Shown: one piece after another, positions 1-10,000 of the stretch
Layout: the number at the start of each line of letters is the position of its first letter
Position numbering within the stretch: the stretch's first letter is position 1
Assembly (NCBI GenBank): GCA_026770585.1
Contig: MU646605.1
Span: 187,094-204,569, forward strand
Length of the DNA stretch: 17,476 nucleotides
Origin: Baffinella frigidus
Taxonomy: Eukaryota > Cryptophyceae > Cryptomonadales > Baffinellaceae
Direction: 5' to 3'
Program-made: the position numbers and the translations under genes
Notes under the pieces: model-generated
The model's input: the letters and a program-made list of their open reading frames with translations, nothing else
Told to the model about the DNA's origin: nothing
Databases searched by the model: none

Positions 1-7
1 CACGGTC

Positions 8-61
<54 letters not shown>

Positions 62-929
62 CACCGTCGAGCTCACGGTCCTGCATTCGCCCTGTGTCCT
101 CCACACACCGGACTACCAAGGGATTTTCCACACAGCAGGCTACGAAGAGGTTTTCTGAGCTGAGCCTCCGAATTTCCGTTAGGATGCTTCTAAAAGAGGA
201 TACTTATTAGGGTCTCAGAATTATGCTCTGATTGGTTATTCTGGAAGGCGGCAGCCATTGTCACGCGCGCGAGTCTCCGTGCTCTCACCCGCAACGTCGA
301 GCTCACGGTCCTCTGCCTTCGCCTCATTTCAGAATTCCTTAGTCGCAACGCTTGCCTGGTCAGTCACCGTGGCGGTGGACACTCCCGCAGGGGCTACAAA
401 GAGATTTTTGGGGCTGAGCCATCGACTTTCCGTTTTGGGGGCTGAGCCACCGACTTTCAGGATATTCCGATGAACAACCCTATGTCCCTACGATTTGCCT
501 ACTGTAGGGTCTAACAATTGTCCTCTGACGGGCTATTCACGAAATCCGAAAGGGGGCATGGTCACGCGCGCGGGGTTCCTTACTCTAACCCGCACCGTCG
601 AGCTCACAGTCCTGCCCGATCATTTTTGTGCCGAAAGCCCTAGGAATAATTGTATGTCCCTATGGATTGCCTACTGTAGGTTCTAATAATTTTCCGTAAG
701 GCTCAGAGCCTTGACCCGCACCGTCGAGCTGACGGCCATGCATTCAACCCCGCCACACAGCTTGCTACCAAGGCATTTTCCACCCAGTGGGCGACGAAGG
801 AACGTTCGGGGCTGCGCCTCCGGCGTTCCGTTAGGATCGCTCTAGGAATAATCCCATTTCCCTACACATTGCCTATGTTAGTATCCAAGAATCATCCTCG
901 TATGGGTTATTCACGAAACCCCTTGGTAG
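1..929. repeat. Degenerate tandem repeat region with (GA)n tract
   Basis: No exon is supported here. A (GA)n microsatellite fills about 10-59. A motif close to ACCGTCGAGCTCACGGTCC recurs near 63, 294, 594 and 721, and the first ten bases look like the end of another copy. Other motifs recur between these: GTCACGCGCGCG (about 260 and 562), TTGCCTACTGTAGG (about 495 and 668), TATTCACGAAA (about 532 and 908), and blocks resembling GGGCTGAGCC followed by a CGACTTTCCG-like stretch. The units are of uneven length and diverged, so this is an old, partly scrambled repeat. It could be a 5' intron or the region upstream of the long gene that follows. Confidence 0.6.
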
Positions 930-1031
930 TTCGCTGTCGTGGCCCTACCAGCCCTACGACCAACCCTGTTCCACAACCGCGTGCGAATCGCCCCGAAACG
1001 GACGTGTTGTTTCATGAGGCTGGATGGCGCT
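930..1031 (+). CDS. Gene 1 candidate exon a
   Basis: After GGTAG an open frame of 34 codons runs to GCT|GTTTGT. It contains the stretch LFHNRVRIAPKRTCCFMRLD and third positions look coding. It ends in phase 0, and the next exon begins in phase 0. The acceptor lacks a pyrimidine tract, as is common in this gene. No domain is recognised. This is the least certain of the 5' exons. Confidence 0.38.
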
Positions 1032-4000
1032 GTTTGTGTGGCTTAGAACCTCTACCACCCGCCGTAGATAGAGATGGTCCTAACAGGACACGGCACCACC
1101 AATTCACCCTGAAATGGACTGGTTTCCTGACTCGGGTGGATGACGCAGGGGCATCCACAGATCGCGGGCGTGCCGGACGAATCGCGGCTAGTAAGGCGTT
1201 TCGCAACCTACGTCTTCTCGTCCAAGACCCAGGAAGAAGTCGATCTCCAGTGGGAGTTTGAGATCCACTCGATGCAGCATCTGCAACTCGGCGGGTGACC
1301 CCCCTCCCCCCTCGCCCCCCCCCTCCCGGTTTTAGTGTCGCTTCCTCCATTGTCGGACGTAAGTCTCCGAGCACTTTCAGATGCACGAGTGTTGGCACGT
1401 GACTGCGTTTCCCGGTGAAGCTTGCCCTGTTCAGTTTCCGTCGCGGCACACAACCTCTCTCTCGTGCGTGCTCTATCTCTCTCTCGCTCTCGCTATCGCG
1501 CTTTATCTCTCTATATCTCTCTATCGTGTCCCTCTATCTCTCTATCTCTCTCTCTCTCTCTCTCCTCTCTCCTCTCTCTCTCTCTCTCTCTCCCCTCTCT
1601 CTCTCCCTCTCCATCTCCCTCTTGCAGCTGAGTCAATCGTGGCATGCCCGTGGACCAGATGCCGTATCAACGAGACCTCGAAGCGCGTCCTGGTCGCGAA
1701 ACGCCCTTCCTCTCTCTGGGGCAGCGGCGAGGGCAAGGCGCGCGTGGTCTCCTCGGATCCCGCGGCACTCTCTGAGGATACGGGGCAGGCCGCACTGCTC
1801 GATCTCTCGTGTGATGAGGTCTGCTCCGACAGTAGGCTCCTCCTGTAGATTCCGAGTTCGCGCGGAATTCAGCGCGCTCTGCGAGGATGTGGGGCACTCC
1901 GAGCCTCCGGTGCTGGATCTCTCGGGTGATGAGGTCTTCTGACCCACTCGAGGCCAGAAATGGGACTATTTTTAAATGTTGTTCGCAGCTGGTTGTATTA
2001 TCTGTACTGATGATGGTCACGGCGCTATGAGAGGATGCGGGGAACTCCGAGCCCGCGCTGCTCGATCTCCCGTGCGATTTGGTCCTAGCTCCGCCTCTGC
2101 TGATATGGGCTCATCATTCAATACATTTAGATGTTGTTTCTACTGGAGGGTTTATACGGATTCCTGATGTAATGCAGGTAAGGAGGAGCCGAGATTAAGA
2201 GAGGCAGAGGTAGAGGTCTGCACGGGATCCTCCTCGAGTTGAGGCCTCAACGTCGCCATGCGGTTTTCGTAAGGCTTTCGGGCGGTTTCCGGACGAGTGG
2301 GTACCGCACGGGGTTGGGCAGACTCGTGTAGGCTCATCTCACAGAATGTATTTATTAATTAGTGAGACTACTGTAGCCCCCAGGGATCCTGCCACACGCA
2401 GTTCCTTCCGGATTCCAATACCGTGTGCCATTGTTTTGACGGCTGACAGGTAGTCAAAACCTATCAGCCGAAGGCATACCGTTTCCTACAAATGAAAAAA
2501 ACAATGCACATGGCAAGCCTTGAATTCCTGACTTTTTGCGTGTGTTCTGGGAGAGATTCTCAGAATCAAGGTTAGGAAAAGAATGACGTTTGCCCTTAGG
2601 TCCGGCAAATTTTGACGTTTGGCGTGGAGCAGGTAGCAGTGCGGCTGGTGGCGCGGCCGAGCAAGAACCAGGAGGCTGTCTTCGTGCACCTTGTTCGCGT
2701 CGGCACCCTCCACCCCGAGGTGCTTCTTTATTCCTCTCGAGCCTTGCGTCCGACGTGTGTTGTTCTGTGTGTTGGATAAGAAACACGTTCGACAAACTGT
2801 ATTTTCACAGACCGTCTCAGCCCACTTCAAATGGCGCGTGTGTTCAGAATGCACACGCCTCGGGCCTACATCGATTTGGTGTATTCGTCCAACACAGACA
2901 CGTGAACGGCATCTCAGCCTCCCGCGGGAGGCTGTCTTGGTGCATCTTGTCTGCGTCTGCACCCTCCCGAGGTTCTTCTTCACTACTCTCGAGCCTTGAG
3001 TTGAGTGATCCCCTCGAGATCACTCAGCTTCCAGCCTTGAGTTGAGTGATCACCTCGATCCGTGAGTTGAGTGATCCAATAGTCTATGCGCCGTATCACG
3101 GACCCGCCTTGGTGCAGTCCTGAGGTTGCATTCCAACCAGATATGTTCAGAACGCACACGCATCAGGCCAACGACGATTTGGTGTGTTCGTCAAGCACGA
3201 ACACGCGCAGAGCATCGTGTCCTCCCCCGACGTTGAAGCTCAGCGGGGTGCCTCCAGGTGGTGCTCAGACAGCTGCCACATAAACCCGAAACACTCACAC
3301 CCTCTAACTATGGGGCTCGCAACCTACCCCTGAATCTCGCACCCCAGAACTGCATCAGCGGATTAAAAGGGTTCATAACGTGCAGGTGGTGGGGGCGTTC
3401 ATGGTAACCTTCGGCGACGTGGAGGAGCTGGTGCAAGTCGCGCCAATCCTCGCGCGCTTCAAACTCGACCAGCTTCGCGCCGCCATCACGGGCAACGTCT
3501 CCTACCCCCCCGGCGCGGTATCCCCCTAAACCCCAAACCCTAAACCTTGAACCCTAAACACTAAACACTAAACACTGAACACTGAACACTGGACCCTGTA
3601 CTCCAAACTATAAACCCTGAACCCTGAATTATGAAACCCGAACCTTAAATTCCAAACCCTGAACCCTAAACTCTGAAGCCTAAACCCTAAACCCCTAAAA
3701 CTCAAACACCAAACACCAAACACCAAAACCAAAACCCAAACACCAAACACCAAACACCAAACACCAAACACCAAACTTCAAACCCCAAACCCTCGACAGC
3801 CGGAGCCGTCAATGACGTCTGCAGCGTTCCGCACCGAGATGGAGCGCAACCTCGCGGAGTCGGTCGGGAGTGTTGTCTCGCGCATCCAGGCACGCCCCCT
3901 CCTCCCGCCCTCCGCCCGTACCGTCTTCCGCTGCAGGAGCCCCCCCCCCCCGCCACCGCTGCCCCCGCTGTTCAACCCACTCTTTAGAAGATCTCGGGCG

Positions 4001-7000
4001 CACGTGTGGATGGCTTTGGCCCTGTGGGGGTGTCCGTGGCGGCGCGGTGCTTCTGCTCCGCTCTATTTGGCTCCACGCTAGGAACTTCTGCTCCGCTCTT
4101 GAACATCTTCGTATAACCTCACCGCGCGATAACCTCTTCTTGAAATCTCTTGGGTGATAACCTGTTCGTTAGGGTACCTAGTGACGTTTTTTTTACCCAA
4201 TCCCAGCTCGGTACTGGTTCTTCAATAAAGCAACTCGCTAAAAGCTCGGTACTCAAAAACACAACTCGCTAAACCCTTTTCGACAGGTGGTGTCGCACAA
4301 GGCATGCCTGACTCTCTCTCGGAAAGATGCTCTCAAGGCTTTCAGGTTCTCGCGCTGCCCCTCTCCTCCCGGCTCCTGTCCTCGTCACCTTCACGCGGTT
4401 CGATGGCCCCAGTGCGAATTCTGGAATGGGTGGTGTGGTGGTGGTGTGTGGTGGTGTGTGGTGTGTCAGTCAGTGACGGATCGCTGGCGCTCAAGACCTT
4501 CAGGTTTGCTGCCCCTCTCCTCCCTCCGCCTGACCTTGTCACATTCACGTGGTTCTGTGCCCCAGAGCGGATGGGAGGTGCGGTGATGTGTGGTGGTGGT
4601 GTGTGGTGGTGTGTGGTGGTGTGTGGTGGTGTGTGGTGGTGTGTGGTGGTGTGTGGTGGTGTGTGGTGGTGTGTGGTGGTGTGTGGTGGTGTGTGGGTGC
4701 GTGTGGGTGTGTGTGGGTGTGTGTGTGTGTGTGTGTGTGTTCGTGTGGTGGTGTGTGGTGGCGTGTGATGTGTCAGGTAGTGACAGATCGCTGGTCTGGG
4801 ACACCGCAGGCAGTCGGTGTGCTGACCCCTCAGCGAATGCGAGGTGTGGTGGCGTGTGGTCGAGTGTGGTGAGTCACTGACAGATCGCCCATCCGTCACT
4901 GCGCCCAAGAAACCCCGAAACCCCACACCTTTACCTACACTAACCCCGCAACCCTAAACCCCTGAAACACCTTCCGTTGTGGGACACCGCAGGCAGTCGG
5001 TGTGCTGGCCCCTGAGCGAATGGGAGGTTTAGGCGTGGTGGTGTGTGGTTGAGTGTGGTGTGTCAGTGACGGATCGCCCATACGTCACTGCACCCCACAA
5101 CCCCCGAAACCACAAACATCTACCGACACTCACCCCGAAACCAAAAAATCCTAAAACACCTTCCGTTGTGGGACACCACAGGCAGTCGGTGTGCTGGCCC
5201 CTGAGAAAATGGGAGGTGTGGTGGTGTGTGGTTGAGTGTGGTGTGTCACTGACGGATCGATTGCTGGTCTGGGACACTGCAGGCAGTTCGACCGCGACGG
5301 ATCGGAAACTCTCGACCGGGACGAGCTTGTCAAGGTAACGCCTCCGAAAAACAAAACCAACCCTAAACTGAACCCGAAACCCGAAACCATAAATCCTGAA
5401 CCCGAAACCCGAAACCCGAAACCCGGAACCCTGAACCCTGAACCCTGAACCCTGAACCCTGAACCCTGTACCCTGAACCCTGAGCCCTGAACCCTGAGCC
5501 CTGAACCCTGAGCCCTGAACCCTGAGCCCTGAACCCTGCACCCTGCACCCTGAACCCTGAACCCTGAACCCTGAACCCTGAGCCCTGAACCCTGAACCCT
5601 CCACCCTGAACCCTGCGCCCTGAACCCTCAAATCTGAACCCTGAACCCTGAGCCCTGCATCCTGCACCCTGAACCCTGAACCCTGAGTGTGCGGTGTGCC
5701 ACACCCGGCGCCCCACACGCCTCGCGCATACCCGCATGCCGGTCCATGCCACGCAAGCTCCTGATCTCCAGAGGCCAGCAACCCCAGTCAGTGTCATGTT
5801 CCGGCATGTCCCGTTAGTGCGGTTTGCCGTAGCTTGGCGGCTGAGCTGCCGCATTTTGACACTTATGTGTTTAAACCTGTATCTAGCTGAGCGGCTGAGC
5901 GCCTGCGTTCTGACACTTATGTGTTCAGTTCAGACCGGGTTCTGGCTGAGCAGCTCAGCTCCCGCGGTCTGATAACCTGTCTGAGCGTCTGAGCTCCCGT
6001 ATTGTAATAACCTGTGCGGGTTGGAACAGGTGATGAACAGCCTCGGACAAGGCTCCAAGTACTCCAAGGGGCTCCTCCAGTCCCTCGACTCCGACGCTGA
6101 CGGTACTTCCCGCCCACTAACCTAGCCCTATGTACCACATGCCCAGAACGACAACTTGAGAATAGTCCCCAACCCGACTGAGGCATTGGTAGGTCGTACC
6201 TCGCTCATGGGCCCGTCCAGTCCGCTGGTGCTGACTCACGCGGGCGCCGACGGTTGCTCCCGCCCACCAACCCCCAAATGGCTCCAAGGAAGAACGGCTC
6301 CAACGCATTCTTTCCTGAGCTAGCCCGCGCAGGGTGCCGGAAGCTATCCCGCGAGGTAGCCCGCGAGGGGTCACTCACATGCGTGACAGTCGCCGCAAGG
6401 GGCCATACACGCGCACCACCGCGTGCTTGGGAATTGGAGCCGTTGGGTCACATTCTTCCGGGACATGGAGCCGACGCTCCATGTGTCGAAAATGATGCTC
6501 CCCGTAGGACCCTGCGTGTGTTCCCGTCCTAGACTTCTATGAGCCGGAGCCGCTGCTCAGTATTTCTACAAGGGCACTCCTCGTGGGGCCCTGCGTGTGC
6601 CCATCCGAGACTCCTCTGAGCCCAGCACGTGTTGATGGGCAGGCAAAGTGAGCTTCAAGGAGTTCTTCGCAGCACTCAGCGCGGGCGTCGAGGTACCTCC
6701 CCCCCCACCCATTCTGCCCCTCCCCGCCCATCCGTGCCATCACCCCCCACGCCCGAATTCGACGGTGATACACCGACTGAATAAACCTAGCAGGTCGTGT
6801 ACTGGGAGGTTTGCATGAGAACTTGGAATAGGGCAAGCGTCGCGGGGGTCTCTGCAATGGCTGAATAGTTGCGGAAGTTTCGGCTGGGGCAAGAAATTAT
6901 GGGTGATGGGCAATATCCGTATTTCACTGACGGCGTATCGCGCAATAGCTTCTGGCCATAGCCTTCTGGCACTGACGGCTTCTCGCCTCCCAGATGGATG

Positions 7001-10000
7001 TGCTGATCCTGCCGCGGGTGGGCGACGACAACGACAGAGCTGCCAAGCTTGCCACGCCTATCCGGGTCTCTCGCCCCCGCCCTGATCACCCACCTACGTC
7101 CTAGGTCCTGGGTCCCAGGTCATCGGTTATTGGTCCTAGGCCCTGGGTCTTAGGTCCTGGGTCATATGTCCTGGGCCCTAGGTCCTAGGTCATATGTCAT
7201 AGGTCACAGGTCGTAGGTCATAGGTCCTAGCCTAGGTCATAGGTTATAGGTCATAGGTACTAGGTCCAAGGTCATATGTCATAGGTCCTAGGTCCTAGGT
7301 CCCAAGTCAAAGGTCGGCAGGTGCGCGCCGCATTAGGTGCACCTTGATGGCACTCACTCTTCTCTCCCACGCCCTGCTCTCCGTCCCAGGTCGCTGATGA
7401 CAGGGTGGAGGGTGTTTCCGGGTGTTCGCACGTTCGCGCAGCCTGCCTGTCGGCACCCCCGCCAATGTGGCTAGCCCTGCGTGTTACCATGCGCGTGCGC
7501 GTGTGTGCGTCGGGGGGGGGCGTGGGTTGGCGGACTGGCTGGTGGAATATCTGTAAGTCGCCGATTGACTTTGAATGTGGCGCAGTTGGCGCATGCTGCA
7601 GAATCAGATCACCTTGCTTTACCTAACACATTCTCTGAGATAAATATGTGCGTCTGGCCCTGTGTGTTCAATCCGTGCGCGTGCGTGCGTGCGCCAGGGG
7701 GGGCGTGGCTAACGTAATCGCGCTCTGGGAGCAGTTTGCGCGGATCCTGCTGAAGCAGACCACTCACACCTCTTGGGTTTCTCGAAAGAGCGCTCGAGTT
7801 CCCAGGGACCTGCAGTAGATCTTCGCCCAGGACCCTATGCTGGTCCCGGGGGTGGCGTGGCTAACGCGATCGCTCTATGGGAGCAGTCGGCGCAGATGCT
7901 ACAGAAGCAGAGCACCTTGCTTTACCTGAGATATACCTGGGCGCCTGGCCCTGCGTGTTACCATCCGTGCGCGTGTGTGCGCCGGGGGGGGTGCGGCTAA
8001 CGTAATCGCGCTCTTGGAGCAGTTGGCGCGGATGCTGCAGAAACAGATCACCGACTCGGCATACGGCGTCCCCTCCACATCTGCACTTCTGGTACCCTGC
8101 TTTTCGGTTTAGGTCGGGTACACGCAGGGCCCTGGGCCATTCTACCTCCTATGCCGAGGCGCCCGCGTCTCTTGTCAACCCCTGCCTCGGGTTTAGAATC
8201 ACCGATTCGGTCTACGGCTTTGCCCTCCACATCTCCCCTCTTGGTACCCACTCCACCCTCCCCACACAGCGGGCTACCAAGGGGATTTTGGACTGAATCG
8301 GGCCGGCTTCTGTTACCTTATCAGAAGAACCCCCCCTATCTCCCTCCGGTATGGCCTGCCGTAGGGGATATGGATTCGGCATATGTGTGCCCTCCCTCTC
8401 CAACCTGCTGGTACCCTAGTGTAGGGTTTAGAGTTTAGGGTTTAGGGTTTAGGGTACAGTGCCTGGCCTTCAAGCCCGAATGGTACCCGGGCGGATACAC
8501 CCAGGCGTGTCTGCCCGTCTCGAGGAAGCGAATCTGCATACTCCACTGCCTAACTAAGTAACAACTGCCTCCTGGAGAACCCCCCCCCCACCACACCCCA
8601 CCACACCCCACCCAACTTTCAGCACACGCTGCAGCTTTTCAAGGACACCACGAACCCCAACCCTGCACAGAAGCGTGAAAGAACCTTCCTTGGAAATTGG
8701 CGAGAGTGCCGCGAGTGTGCTGATACCGAGCCCTGAAACGGTTGCTACCAGACCCACGTGTGATTGCTAGTCACGCGTCGTGAGTCTGCGCAAGGCGAGG
8801 GCGGTTGACGTGTGGTTGAATGGCAGGCGGCGTGTGGGTGACGGTGGATGTGTGGGTTGGCAGGGCCTGGCGCAGTTCACAAAGGAGATGGAGCTGTTGC
8901 ACGTGCATGACGGCCTCCCGGTTACCCTTCTCTCCCATTCCCTGCCTCCTATCTCCTGTCTATTCCTTCAAATGGACAGATCCTCTTTTCAACAGCAACT
9001 TGGTACCCCTCCTCTCCCCTACACTTTCCTCAATCTGGGAAGTAGAGACACCAAGTAACATTCCTCCTGGAAATGTCTTGTAATCAACCCAGCACATTTC
9101 ATGAAATCCTGTTTTGAAGCAAATTTTGGCACGAGACAGCTCCCCCCCCCTCTGTTTTCTTTCAACAGCACCTTGCTTTCTTTCATCAGAATCTTGCTGC
9201 CACAGACGCCAACGGCGAGGGTCGCGCATCGCGGCCGCTGCATCAAGCGGGGCTGCGTGGCTGCGCGCCTGTGACTTGAGGCTGTGAGGTGACGGCTGCA
9301 CGACCGGTGGCCTGTGGTCGCATGCAGTGAGGCTGCGTAAACGAGCGCCTCTGAGTTGAGGTGAGGTGACGGCTGTGAGGTGGCTGTGGGGTGACTGTGA
9401 GGTGACGGCTGGACCATCGGGTGGTGGTTGGTGCGGTGAGTTGACTTCTGGAGCACGGAGTTGGTGCCTGTGAGGTGACGGCTGAACAACCGGGTGGGTG
9501 GTGCGGGGGGCAGCGTGCGGCGCTGGAGCCAGTGCTGGCAGTGCGAGGAAGCGCTCTCGTCAAGGGTGCTGTCATCATCCAGAGGCGCGCCCGGGGCATG
9601 GGTTCCAGGTCTGCGCCTGCTAAGGGAGTCCTCCCGAATTCCGTCAACCTAGTTCCCGCATGCCGTAGGGTGCTACCGTATGCCATACCGTAGGGTGATA
9701 CGGAATGTCGGAATTAGGTTGACGCCGGAATTAGGTCGTCCACCTCTACCCTCCCGGGTTTGCGTCGGGGGGTGTCGCTTTGAAAGTAGGGGTATACGGT
9801 GTGAACAAATACTCGATATGCCCGTGAAAAAATAATGGGAACAAATAGTTGATGTGTCCACGTGGTGTTGGTGGTCGGGAAACTTTGCACGAAGACTTAG
9901 GAAGAGGCCCCGTGCCAGATAACTCTCCTTGCACGAGACGGCGCGTCCCGCTGGCCACCCGAGTCCCTGGTAGCTTAGCGCGTGCACTTCCACGCTAAGT

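Noticed and set aside
1-929. CRISPR array
   Set aside because: Repeats are diverged and unevenly spaced, with no constant spacer length, in an intron-rich eukaryotic context.
1879-1941. Separate exon ending LDLSGDE
   Set aside because: It follows AATTCAG, but from that acceptor the frame continuing exon c runs into TGA. It is better explained as a copy of the exon c end.
3527-3790. Chromosome end (telomere)
   Set aside because: The heptamers are degenerate, interstitial, in several introns and followed by in-frame exons, so this is not a terminal array.
4342-4926. Minus-strand 194-aa His/Thr/Pro ORF and plus-strand Val/Cys/Gly ORFs
   Set aside because: Products of the 10-bp GTGTGTGGTG minisatellite and the (GT)n run in the intron between EF-hand exons.
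5029-5854. Long minus-strand ORFs of about 160-250 aa with FRVQGSG repeats
   Set aside because: They are the translated CCCTGAA heptamer array inside an intron. A 7-bp repeat cycles through all frames, so lack of stops is automatic.
4287-6692. Calcium-dependent protein kinase
   Set aside because: The EF-hands are fine, but no kinase motifs (glycine loop, HRD, DFG) are found in any upstream exon.
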